Assembly: GCF_000696185.1 (NCBI RefSeq)
Contig: NZ_KK853997.1
Location: forward strand, 2,499,926-2,563,925
Source of the DNA: Kitasatospora cheerisanensis KCTC 2395
GTDB taxonomy: Bacteria; Actinomycetota; Actinomycetes; Streptomycetales; Streptomycetaceae
Length of the DNA: 64,000 nucleotides
Direction: 5' to 3'
Position 1 is the first letter of the stretch; every line of letters begins with the position of its first letter. This document shows positions 47,656 to 55,572 of this stretch, in pieces. Position numbers and translations under genes: made by a program. The notes beneath the pieces were generated by a model. It was not told the origin of the DNA. It worked only from the letters and a program-made list of their open reading frames with translations, and made no database searches.

Positions 47656-48475
47656 CCCGGCAGCCGCCCCCGAACTCGCCCGCCCCGTGCCGCTCGGGCG
47701 GCGGTCGGTGGTGGCGCTGGGGCTGGTCTCGGCGGTGGGGGTGGCCGCGTTCGGGTGGCCGCTGCTGGCCTCGCGGGACTCGGACCTGGTCGGTCACTCC
47801 GCCGATGCGCCGTGGCTGTTCGCCCTGCTGCTGCCGCTGCTGCTCGCGGTGCTGGTCGCGCAGCTCTCCGAAGGCCGGAACGCGGCCGGCGCGCCCGGCC
47901 TGGACGCCAAGGCCGTCGCGATGCTCGGGGTCCTCGCGGCCGCGGGCGCGGCGCTGCGTCCGCTGGGTGCGGGCACGGCCGGGCTGGAGCCGATGTTCTT
48001 CCTGATGGTGCTGTCCGGGCGGGCCCTCGGCCCGGGCTTCGGTTTCGTCCTCGGCGCGCTGTCGATGTTCGCGTCGGGTCTGCTCACCGGCGGCGTCGGC
48101 CCGTGGCTGCCGTTCCAGATGCTCGCGATGGGCTGGGTCTGTCTCGGCGCGGGGCTGCTCCCGGGCGCCGCCCGCCTGCGCGGCCGGGCCGAGTTGCTGC
48201 TGCTGGCCGGGTACGGCGTCGTCTCGGCGGTGGGCTACGGCGTGGTGATGAACCTTCAGGGCTGGCCGTACATCGGCGGCCTGAGCACCTCGATCTCGTT
48301 CGTCCCGGGCGATCCGCTGCCCGCCAACCTGGCGCGTTTCGCGCTGTACTGCCTGACCACGTCGCTCGGCTGGGACCTCCCCCGCGCCGCGCTCACCGCC
48401 GTCCTCTGCCTCACCGTCGGCGGCCCCTTGCTGCGCACCCTGCGCCGGGCCACCCGCCGGGCCGCCTTCCAATGA
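47652..48475 (+). CDS. ECF transporter S component, probable cobalamin/corrinoid binder
   Basis: This is a six-helix membrane protein from VVALGLVSAVGVAAFGWP onward, including the loop LRPLGAGTAGLEPMFFLMVLSGRALGPGFGFVLGALSMFASGLLTGGVGPWLPFQM, typical of EcfS proteins of the CbrT-like group. The best start is ATG 47652 with GGAGGG 6 nt upstream, but it is one base out of frame. A missing C in the CCCCC run at about 47667-47671 would repair it. Otherwise translation would begin at the weak GTG 47687. Being last in a riboswitch-controlled operon, it is the likely corrinoid-specific subunit. Confidence 0.83.
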
Positions 48476-48477
48476 GA

Positions 48478-48513
48478 GTGCGGGGCCGGTCCCTTCCGGG
48501 CCCGGCCCCGCAC
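48478..48513. terminator. Bidirectional terminator after ECF operon
   Basis: A 12-bp perfect stem (GTGCGGGGCCGG with its complement) and 12-nt loop lie between the converging S-component and monooxygenase-fold genes. Confidence 0.8.
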
Positions 48514-48523
48514 GGGGGGTGTC

Positions 48524-48844
48524 CTACTGCTTCGACGCCGCCTGCTGGACGACCTCGAAGGACCACAGCTCCGACCCGGTCGCGGCGGGCTTGGGCCGCT
48601 CGCCGGCGCCCTGGTGGGCGTGCGCGTCCTTCCGCGGGCCTTCCAGCCATGCCAGGTACGACTCCTCGTCGCGCCAGCGGGTGTAGACGAGGTACTGGTC
48701 GGTCCCGTCGACGGGGCGCAGCAGCTCGAACCACTCGAAGCCGTCCGAGTTCTCGACCACGCCGGCCCGCGCGGCGAACCGCTGCTCCAGCACCTCCCGC
48801 TGCTCGGCGGGAACGGTCAGCACATTGATCTTCACGACGCTCAT
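48524..48844 (-). CDS. Antibiotic biosynthesis monooxygenase (ABM) fold protein
   Basis: The product is 106 aa from an ATG 8 nt behind GGAGG. It is a ferredoxin-like ABM-domain dimeric protein: VVKINVLTVPAEQREVLEQRFAARAG at the N-terminus, GFEWFELLRP, then YLVYTRWRDEESYLAWLEG. The family includes heme-degrading IsdG-like and quinone-forming enzymes. No heme-ligating pattern can be assigned confidently. It is probably monocistronic. Confidence 0.82.
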   Translation of the reverse strand: MSVVKINVLTVPAEQREVLEQRFAARAGVVENSDGFEWFELLRPVDGTDQYLVYTRWRDEESYLAWLEGPRKDAHAHQGAGERPKPAATGSELWSFEVVQQAASKQ

Positions 48845-48908
48845 GGGCCCATCCTCCCCCACCTCACACCCGGGCCCGGGGCGACGTGGCTGGCCGGGCC
48901 GGGGCGGG

Positions 48909-49967
48909 TCAGGCCCGGTGGGGGGCGGTCTGCTTGATGCCGTCGACGATGGTGCGGGCGGTGACGGCGGAGGTGTGGATGACCGTGCCGGGCTTGATCA
49001 GGTCCGGTTCGGCCGAGGCGCCGACCTGGACCTGGCGCTCGCCGAGGAAGGCGAAGGTCGTCCGGTCGAAGATCCACTCGCTGCGGACGCCGGACGTCTC
49101 GTCGAGCCGGGCGACCGCGATCCCGTGGCGGCCGAGGGCGTCGGCCGCGTCGTTCACCTGGGCCACACCGGGGATCTTGCCGGCGGCCTTGTAGAGCGCG
49201 GCCGACAGCGCGGCGGGCGGGTAGCTCTCGGCGAGCAGGTCGCCGATGGTGGTGAACGCCTCCGCGTCCGGTCCGGGGCCGTGGCCCGCGGTGTCCGCGT
49301 AGATCTTCTTCAGCAGCGCGTCGGGGTCGGTGGGGAGCCCGGCCAGGTAGTCGTAGGACGGCCCGTTCAGGTACGGCTGCTCCTCGGTGTCCAGCGCGAT
49401 GCCGTTCTTGTGGTGCTCGTCGACCAGCCAGCCCCGGTGGCCGTCCGCCGACTTCCAGGCCTGACGGGTGGTCAGGCCGGAGCCGACCGCCGAGCGCTTC
49501 CCGTTGACGACCCGCAGGTCGGTGCCGGCCACCTTCGACTCGATGTAGACGTACTGGTTCGCGCCGACCGCCGGGACGGCCGCCCCGGCGGCGGCCAGCG
49601 AGATCCGGTCGAGCAGTTGGACCACGCCGTGCGTATCGGCGGCGCCGACGGTGGTGGTCAGGGCGGGGCCGGCGGCCGGGTCGGCGGCCTCCTCCGGGGC
49701 GCGCGTGGTCAGGCCGACTCCGGCGACGGCGGCGCCCGCCAGGACGCAGGCGGCGACGGGGAACAGGACGACGCGGCGCAGGAACGGGTTGCGCCGCACG
49801 GCGGGGACGGGTCGCTCGGCGGCGGAGAGGTCTTCGTGGATCCGGGCCATCAGGCGCTCCTTGTGGAACTGGTGGCGGCCCGCCGGCAGGTCCCGCTCCG
49901 GGGTCGGCCGGAGCCCGGCGGGCTCCGGCCGCTCAGCCGGGCGCGGCTGGGAGGGGCTGGCGTTCAT
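48909..49967 (-). CDS. CU044_5270 family membrane protein, partner of ECF sigma factor
   Basis: The product is 352 aa from an ATG overlapping the sigma-factor stop (ATGA). A cytoplasmic N-terminus (about 75 residues), one membrane helix (VVLFPVAACVLAGAAVAGVGL) and an extracellular domain with the family block QYVYIESKVAG...RQAWKSADGHRGWLVDE are seen. In actinobacteria these proteins are regularly encoded next to ECF sigma factors and may act as anti-sigma or sensor components. The coupling here supports that, but no ZAS motif is present. Confidence 0.83.
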   Translation of the reverse strand: MNASPSQPRPAERPEPAGLRPTPERDLPAGRHQFHKERLMARIHEDLSAAERPVPAVRRNPFLRRVVLFPVAACVLAGAAVAGVGLTTRAPEEAADPAAGPALTTTVGAADTHGVVQLLDRISLAAAGAAVPAVGANQYVYIESKVAGTDLRVVNGKRSAVGSGLTTRQAWKSADGHRGWLVDEHHKNGIALDTEEQPYLNGPSYDYLAGLPTDPDALLKKIYADTAGHGPGPDAEAFTTIGDLLAESYPPAALSAALYKAAGKIPGVAQVNDAADALGRHGIAVARLDETSGVRSEWIFDRTTFAFLGERQVQVGASAEPDLIKPGTVIHTSAVTARTIVDGIKQTAPHRA

Positions 49968-50596
49968 CGGCTTCCTTCCGGTACGGGCCGGACCGCTGTC
50001 GCGCGGTCCCCATTCATCTGTCGGGCGCGGCGGGCGGGTTCCCGTTTCGCTGCCTCGAGTTCCGCGACTGCGAGTTTTCGCAGTCTGGTTCGGGCGCGGG
50101 ACAAGCGGGAGCGGACGGTTCCGACGGGAATGCCGAGCGCCTCGGCGGCCTCGGCGTACTCCAGGCCCTCCCACAGGCAGAGGACCAGGACCTCGCGCTC
50201 GGGGCGGCGGAGCGAACCCATCGCGGTGACCGTGGCGGCGATCCGGCGCCGGTCGTCCACCTGGCCGGCCACGTCCTCGGCGTGGTCGGGCAGTTCCACC
50301 ACCGAGGGCCCGGTCGCGGCGAGCGCTGCGGCCGCGGCGCGGTAACGCCGGTTGCCGCGGCAGTGGTTGCGGGCGAGGTTGGTGGCGACGCCCAGCAGCC
50401 ACGGGCGCAGCGATCCGCCTTCGGCGGTCACCTTGCCGCGCAACCGCCAGGCCTCCATGAACGTCGCCGACATGACGTCCTCGGCGGCCGACCAGTCCGC
50501 GGTGAGCCGGAAGGCGTGGTTGTAGACGGTTCGGGCGTACAGGTCGAACAGTTCCCCGAAAACGTTCGGGTCCCCCGCCCGTACCCGGGTTCGCAT
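49964..50596 (-). CDS. ECF-type RNA polymerase sigma factor
   Basis: The product is about 210 aa from ATG 50596 (MRTRVRAGDPNVF). A GTG at 50608 is equally possible. Sigma region 2 is FGELFDLYARTVYNHAFRLTADWSAAEDVMSATFMEAWRLRG and region 4 is LRRPEREVLVLCLWEGLEYAEAAEALGIPVGTVRSRLSRAR. It directs transcription of a small regulon, probably including its own operon with the coupled membrane protein. It is divergent from the DUF6879 gene with about 200 bp between. Confidence 0.88.
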   Translation of the reverse strand: MRTRVRAGDPNVFGELFDLYARTVYNHAFRLTADWSAAEDVMSATFMEAWRLRGKVTAEGGSLRPWLLGVATNLARNHCRGNRRYRAAAAALAATGPSVVELPDHAEDVAGQVDDRRRIAATVTAMGSLRRPEREVLVLCLWEGLEYAEAAEALGIPVGTVRSRLSRARTRLRKLAVAELEAAKREPARRARQMNGDRATAVRPVPEGSR

Positions 50597-50811
50597 CTCT
50601 ATGGTCACCCCAATGAACTGTCCGGCACCGACAGGCGAGTTCCCGTGACGCGCGTCACGCCCGAACTCGCGGCCGTCCGAACAGTACGCAGAATGATCAA
50701 CCATCACCCCGCCGTTCGCTCCCGCCGGGCGAATATCCGCGAATCAGCGCCCTGCCCCGCCCGATGCCCGGGCATTCTGAGGCCGATCGCCAACAGGAGG
50801 GGAAGAGGGAC

Positions 50812-51567
50812 ATGACGACCCGTCGACTGCGCTACATCGGGAGCAATTCGGGGAACAACGGATGCCCGACGCTGTACGAGGACGAGGAGACCGGGCAGGT
50901 GATCGTGCAGGGCGACCTCGTCACCGACCCTGGCGAGGTGGCTCAACTCCGAAACATCAAGCCCGGCGAGGGGTTCGTGACGGTGCCCCGCGTCCTGCTC
51001 GCGGACTTCGCGCCACGTGCCGCCGAGCGCGAGCCGGTGATGATCAGCTGGGACGAGTTCGAGTCCATGTTCGAGACCCTGAAGCACACGGCCTTCCGGC
51101 TGGAGACCCGACGTCAGTACCGCTCCGACGAGCAGACCGAGACCTACCGCCGGTTCGTGGCCGGCGAGGACCCCGGCTGGGACATGGACGACGCCTGGTC
51201 CCGCAATCGGCGTGAACAGGCAGCGCAGGGCAAGCGGTTCGAACGGGTGCGGATCATGGACAATCCGCCGACTCTCGGGCAGCGCTACCTGCTCGAGAAC
51301 GCCGAACAGATCGGCACGGTGGGTGAGGACGTCCGCTACCTGTGGCGGGAGGACGCGGACCGGCTGGGCCTTCCCCTGGAGGACGCCTGGGTGTTCGACT
51401 CCCGGGTGATCGCTCTGCTGCACTTCGACGCCGACGACCTGCTGACCGGCGTCGAGCTGATCACCGATCCGGTCCGGGTCAACCGCGCCTGCCAGGAGCG
51501 GGACGCCGCTTGGCACTTCGCCGTGCCGCACCGTGAGTTCCGGGCTGGGGTACCGTCCGGCGGGTGA
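50812..51567 (+). CDS. DUF6879 family protein
   Basis: The product is 251 aa from an ATG behind AGGAGGGGAAGAGGG. An N-terminal module of about 65 residues has CPTLYEDEETGQVIVQGDLV. The DUF6879 domain follows (ISWDEFESMFETLKHTAFRLETRRQY... to FDADDLLTGVELITDPVRV). Such proteins are typically encoded directly beside XRE/DUF5753 regulators in Streptomyces (WhiJ-like gene sets). The biochemical role is not known. The stop overlaps the next GTG (GTGA). Confidence 0.85.
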   Translation: MTTRRLRYIGSNSGNNGCPTLYEDEETGQVIVQGDLVTDPGEVAQLRNIKPGEGFVTVPRVLLADFAPRAAEREPVMISWDEFESMFETLKHTAFRLETRRQYRSDEQTETYRRFVAGEDPGWDMDDAWSRNRREQAAQGKRFERVRIMDNPPTLGQRYLLENAEQIGTVGEDVRYLWREDADRLGLPLEDAWVFDSRVIALLHFDADDLLTGVELITDPVRVNRACQERDAAWHFAVPHREFRAGVPSGG

Positions 51568-52404
51568 GCACCGACTTCCAACAGGCCCGATTCGCCCTCG
51601 GTCTGCGGCTGCGCGAGCTGCGGACCGAGGGCGGTCTCACAGGCCGTCAACTGGCGGAGCGCCTCGGATGGACGCAGTCCAAGGTCAGCAAGCTGGAGAC
51701 CGGCCGCCAGACTGCCGCCCATGACGACCTGCGGGCCTGGGCGGAGGGCGTGGGGCAACCCGAGGCGGCGGCCGAGCTGTCGGCCCGGCTTCGCGCCTTC
51801 GAGACACAATCCCGGTCCTGGCGCCGGCAGTTGGCCGCCGGTCACCGGCCGGTCCAGGACCCGACTGACGGTCGAGTACGAGCAGTCGGCCGTCATGCGG
51901 GCCTGGGAGTCGTCCTTGGTCGTGGGAATGCTTCAGACCGCCGACTATGCGCGCCATGTGTTCGAGGCTTATGCCGATCTGCACCGATCGCCGCGAGACA
52001 TCGAGGAAGCCGTCAGCGTTCGCGTTCGACGTCAGGAACTGCTGTACCGAGGCGGCAAGCGCTTTCATGTCGTCCTGTGGGAAGCGGCCTTGCGCGCGAG
52101 GCTGTGCCCGCCGACGGTGATGGCCGCCCAACTCGACCGTCTCAGCGGCGTAATTGGCCTGGACACGGTGATCCTCGGGATCGTTCCCTTCGAGGCAGCG
52201 CTCAACTTGCCGCCCGCCAACGGATTCTGGCTCTACGACGAGCGCCTGGTCATCGCCGAGGACTGGCACGCCGAAATCTGGCTCGACGACCCCGCCAGCG
52301 TGGCGCTCTACCGACGCGTGTGGGAGTCGCTGAACCGAGCTGCCGTCCACGGGCCCGCCGCGCAGCGGGTCATCGCCCGGTGCCGCCAAGCGCTGGACAC
52401 CTGA
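51564..52404 (+). CDS. XRE-family HTH regulator with DUF5753 domain, split by an apparent frameshift
   Basis: The N-terminal helix-turn-helix is LRLRELRTEGGLTGRQLAERLGWTQSKVSKLETGR. From about 51860 the frame changes (GTCCAGGACCCGACTGACGG on the plus strand) and continues as LTVEYEQSAVMRAWESSLVVGMLQTADYARHVF, the usual opening of DUF5753, to RVIARCRQALDT. The parts match one protein of about 280 aa. These regulators often bind inverted repeats near their own locus. One such repeat lies just downstream, ahead of the small peptide gene. Confidence 0.83.
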
Positions 52405-52421
52405 ACCTGGGACAGGCCGCG

Positions 52422-52446
52422 AATTCCCGCCGCCACCAGGGGAATT
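52422..52446. promoter_or_regulatory. AATTCCC/GGGAATT inverted repeat upstream of the 51-aa peptide gene
   Basis: Seven-base arms are separated by 11 bp, in the only gap (52405-52536) between the XRE regulator and the peptide/methyltransferase pair. It is a candidate binding site for the XRE protein. This is the pattern only and has not been tested. Confidence 0.4.
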
Positions 52447-52536
52447 ACGGAGAATCAGACGCCCGCCGTCCAATCCCGGCACCTACCGTGAACAACGGAC
52501 GGAAGCCCGTCCCACCTGGGAGAACAAGGAGGCACC

Positions 52537-52692
52537 ATGCCCACGTTCGACGGCAAGCACGGCGGCGGTACCGGCGACGGTTCCGGTGGCGGTCAGCAGG
52601 ACGACAGCAACAGCGGCAACAAGCACGGTGGCGGCGGCAGCGACGAGGGCGGCAACTCGTCCGACGGCCAGGGCCCGGCGACGGGGCGCTGA
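52537..52692 (+). CDS. 51-aa Gly/Asp/Ser-rich peptide, candidate RiPP precursor
   Basis: The ATG is 4 nt behind a consensus AAGGAGG, one of the best ribosome sites in the window, implying strong expression. The peptide has no Cys, few hydrophobic residues, and about 40% Gly. It contains KHGGG twice (residues 7-11 and 29-33) and Asp-Gly pairs at 5-6, 14-15 and 43-44, plus DDS at 22-24. Its stop is 1 bp from the start of a PIMT-like methyltransferase. Peptides paired with such enzymes are the substrates in imiditide and pamtide RiPPs, where an Asp becomes aspartimide or isoaspartate. That role is proposed here from the pairing and the Asp-Gly content. Confidence 0.72.
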   Translation: MPTFDGKHGGGTGDGSGGGQQDDSNSGNKHGGGGSDEGGNSSDGQGPATGR

Positions 52693-52693
52693 G

Positions 52694-53890
52694 GTGGTGA
52701 CGGCGCGTCAGCACGCGGAGGCCGGTCGCGACCGGCTGGCCTCCGCGCTCATCGCCAACGGTTCGCTGCAACCCGATTGGTTCGCGGCGTACCACGCCGT
52801 TCCCCGGCACCTGTTCGTGCCGGACACGGTGTGGCCGGGACAGGCGGACGGGGTCCGGCAGGGCAGGGCGGTGAGCCGACTGGAGGACCCTGCGGGGTGG
52901 TGGCGGGCGGTGTACGCGGACGTGCCGCTGACCACGCAGTGGGACGACGGGGTGCTACCGGTGCACAACGGCCGGGGCAGCAGCCCGAGTTCGTCCAGTT
53001 CGATGCCCACGATGGTGTTCTCGATGCTCGGGGCGCTGGATGTTGCGGACGGCCACCGCGTGCTGGAGATCGGCACCGGCACGGGCTGGAACGCCGCGCT
53101 GCTGTCGCACCGTCTCGGGTCGGCGAACGTCACCACTGTCGAGGTGGACCGGAACACGGCCGCCGACGCCCGGCACCGGCTCGCCCGGGCCGGATACGCA
53201 CCGACCGCCGTGGTCGGCGACGGCGCGGCAGGGCACCCGCCGGGAGCACCCTTCGACCGGGTGATCGCCACCTGCTCGGTGCGACAGCTGCCGCCGGCCT
53301 GGATCGAGCAGTGCCGCCCGGGCGCCGTGATCCTCGCGCCCTGGGGGCCGGAGTACGGCGGCGAGGCGATTGCGCGGCTGACGGTCGGTCAGGAGGGCGG
53401 CGCCCGCGGCAGGTTCGTCCACTCCTCCGCGTTCATGCGGATGCGCGCCCAGCGCACCACCCGCCCGAACAGCCTCGCCTACCTGTCCGCGCCGTGGCCG
53501 GCCGACGGCGTCCGCTCGACCACCGCCCTCTCGCCGGACCGGCTCGGCGACTGGGCGGCCATGTTCGCGATCGGCGTCCGCACACCGGGCGTGTTTCCGC
53601 TGACGGAGCGCTACCGGGACGGGTCGTACACGCTGTGGCTGCACGACACGGCCGTCACCTCGTGGGCGACGGCCGACTGGGAGCCGGGGCGGGCGGAGTT
53701 CGAGGTGGTGCAGTCCGGCCCGCGCCGGCTGTGGGACGAAGTGGAGTCCGCGTGGCGATGGTGGGACGCGCTGGGCCGCCCGGGGTTCGAGCGCTTCGTG
53801 CTGACCGTCTCCCCGGACGGCACGCAGACCGTCGAGCCGGACCGACCGGGCGTCAGGCCTGGCGGCCCGACAGGGCGAGGGCCCAGGTGA
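52694..53890 (+). CDS. PIMT-like protein O-methyltransferase, candidate RiPP tailoring enzyme
   Basis: The product is 398 aa starting at GTG 52694 (or 52697), 1 bp after the peptide stop. The N-terminal region is of PIMT type, with HLFVPDTVWPG and SSSSSMPTMVFSMLGAL. The AdoMet motif is VLEIGTGTGWNAALLSHRLG and the catalytic-core segment is FDRVIATCSVRQLPPAW. A C-terminal extension of about 190 residues is absent from housekeeping PIMT but present in RiPP-associated versions that methylate Asp side chains and drive aspartimide formation. The 3' end overlaps the convergent DUF1772 gene by 38 bp. Confidence 0.85.
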   Translation: MVTARQHAEAGRDRLASALIANGSLQPDWFAAYHAVPRHLFVPDTVWPGQADGVRQGRAVSRLEDPAGWWRAVYADVPLTTQWDDGVLPVHNGRGSSPSSSSSMPTMVFSMLGALDVADGHRVLEIGTGTGWNAALLSHRLGSANVTTVEVDRNTAADARHRLARAGYAPTAVVGDGAAGHPPGAPFDRVIATCSVRQLPPAWIEQCRPGAVILAPWGPEYGGEAIARLTVGQEGGARGRFVHSSAFMRMRAQRTTRPNSLAYLSAPWPADGVRSTTALSPDRLGDWAAMFAIGVRTPGVFPLTERYRDGSYTLWLHDTAVTSWATADWEPGRAEFEVVQSGPRRLWDEVESAWRWWDALGRPGFERFVLTVSPDGTQTVEPDRPGVRPGGPTGRGPR

Positions 53891-54377
53891 GGCAGCCGAA
53901 GGCGGCGGTGGCGGCGACGGCCCGGACCAGGTTCCAGCGGACCCAGACGTCCTCGAACGCGGCGCGGACGGCGGCCGGGTCGGTGAGGCCGTCGGGCGCT
54001 CCGGCGGCGGCCAGCCGGTCGTTGAGCGGGACGTTCACGGCGCCGGTCACGACGAGCATCACCAGGTAGAGGACGGCGGCGGCGCCGATCCACAGCAGCA
54101 CGGTGCGGTCGCCGCCGCGCCACTGCAGGACGCCCGCGGCGGCGATCAGCAGCAGCGCACCCAGGAAGCTGATCATGAACCAGCCGTTCAGGATGGCCGT
54201 GTTGATGCGCTGCATGGCGTCGACGAACGCCCGGTCGTCGACCTTGGCCAGGCCCGGCATCACCGAGCAGGCGTAGGAGTAGAAGAGTCCGGCGCTCAGG
54301 CCTGCGGTGAGGGTCGCGCCGATCAGCGTCAGCGTGCGGAGAACTGCCATGCCGTGGGACCCCGTTCGTTCGGTCAT
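53853..54377 (-). CDS. DUF1772 (anthrone-oxygenase-like) membrane protein
   Basis: The product is up to 174 aa, with an alternative ATG ten codons downstream (MAVLRTLTLIG). Four hydrophobic helices are seen, with the conserved NxPLNDRL-type NVPLNDRLAA and the Arg/Trp-rich VRWNLVRAVAATAAF near the end. Such proteins include putative anthrone oxygenases and many of unknown function. It is divergent from an AraC regulator that probably controls it. It overlaps the methyltransferase tail to tail. Confidence 0.8.
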   Translation of the reverse strand: MTERTGSHGMAVLRTLTLIGATLTAGLSAGLFYSYACSVMPGLAKVDDRAFVDAMQRINTAILNGWFMISFLGALLLIAAAGVLQWRGGDRTVLLWIGAAAVLYLVMLVVTGAVNVPLNDRLAAAGAPDGLTDPAAVRAAFEDVWVRWNLVRAVAATAAFGCLTWALALSGRQA

Positions 54378-54481
54378 GACGAGCAGTCAACCCGGCGCGG
54401 CGGTCAAGATCCATGGCCGGGAAGCTCGTTGGCATGCGCGAGCGTCCACCCGCCCGGCGACGGCCGTCTACGCTGGCGGCC

Positions 54482-55429
54482 ATGGACGCGCTCGCCGCAC
54501 TGCTGACCGGCCCCCGGGCCCGAGGGGCGTTCCTGCTGCGGTCGGTGTTCGACCCGCCGTGGTCGCTCCGGATCGAGGACCGGGCGCCGCTGACGGTGCT
54601 GACCACGGTGCGCGGCGACGGCTGGATCGTCCCGGACGACGGCGCGCCGGTGCCGCTGCGCACCGGCGACCTGGCGATCGTCCGCGGCCCGGAGCCGTAC
54701 ACCGTCGCCGACCGGCCGGAGACCGCGCCGCAGGTGGTGATCCACCCCGGCCAGGTGTCGACCACCGTCGGCGGCGAGCGGCTGTGCGAGACGCTCGACC
54801 AGGGCGTCCGCACCTGGGGCACCGCCAGGGACGCGGCGACCGTCCTGCTCAGCGGCAGCTACGCCCTGCACGGCGAGGTCGGCGGGCGGCTGCTGCGCGC
54901 CCTGCCGCAGGTCCTGCGGCTGCCCGCCGAGGAGTGGAGCTCCCCGCTGCCGGCCCTGCTGGAGGCCGAGATCGGACGGGACGAACCGGGCCAGGAGGTG
55001 GTGCTGGACCGGCTGCTCGACCTGCTGCTGATCTCCGCGCTGCGCTGCTGGTTCTCCCGCGACGCCCGGCACGCCCCCGCCTGGCACCGGGCGCACTCCG
55101 ACGCGGTGGTGGGCCGCGCGCTGGGCCTGCTGCACGGCGACCCGGCGCGCGCCTGGACTGTGCACGACCTGGCCGCCGAGACCGGCGTCTCCCGGGCCGC
55201 GCTGGCCCGCCGCTTCACCGACCTGGTCGGCGAGCCGCCGATGGCGTACCTCACCGAGTGGCGGCTCGCCCAGGCCGCCGACCTGCTGGCCGAACCGGAC
55301 GCCACCCTCGCGGCGGTGGCCCGCCGGGTCGGCTACGGCAGCGGCTTCGCGCTCAGCGCCGCGTTCAAGCGGGTCCGGGGCCTGAGCCCGCAGCAGTTCC
55401 GCGACCGGGCCGCCGCCGCAGCGGGCTGA
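54482..55429 (+). CDS. AraC-family regulator with cupin_6 sensor domain
   Basis: The product is 315 aa from ATG 54482. The N-terminal cupin-like domain includes IVPDDGAPVPLRTGDLAIVRGPEPYTVAD. The C-terminal double HTH reads WTVHDLAAETGVSRAALARRFTDLVGEPPMAYLTEWRLAQAADLL and LAAVARRVGYGSGFALSAAFKRVRGLSPQQFR. It belongs to the group usually encoded beside a membrane protein or oxidoreductase it regulates. Here the divergent DUF1772 gene is the obvious target. Confidence 0.88.
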   Translation: MDALAALLTGPRARGAFLLRSVFDPPWSLRIEDRAPLTVLTTVRGDGWIVPDDGAPVPLRTGDLAIVRGPEPYTVADRPETAPQVVIHPGQVSTTVGGERLCETLDQGVRTWGTARDAATVLLSGSYALHGEVGGRLLRALPQVLRLPAEEWSSPLPALLEAEIGRDEPGQEVVLDRLLDLLLISALRCWFSRDARHAPAWHRAHSDAVVGRALGLLHGDPARAWTVHDLAAETGVSRAALARRFTDLVGEPPMAYLTEWRLAQAADLLAEPDATLAAVARRVGYGSGFALSAAFKRVRGLSPQQFRDRAAAAAG

Positions 55430-55572
55430 CGGGGCGTGGGACGGACAACCCGCGCCCACGCATCTCCCCGCGAATCGGACAGCGGGCACCCCGCCCCGGG
55501 CGTCCCTGTCGTCCCGTGGGATGGTCCTGCATAATCACCCCGTTCGATTTCCGACCCGAGGAGGACCGGCCC

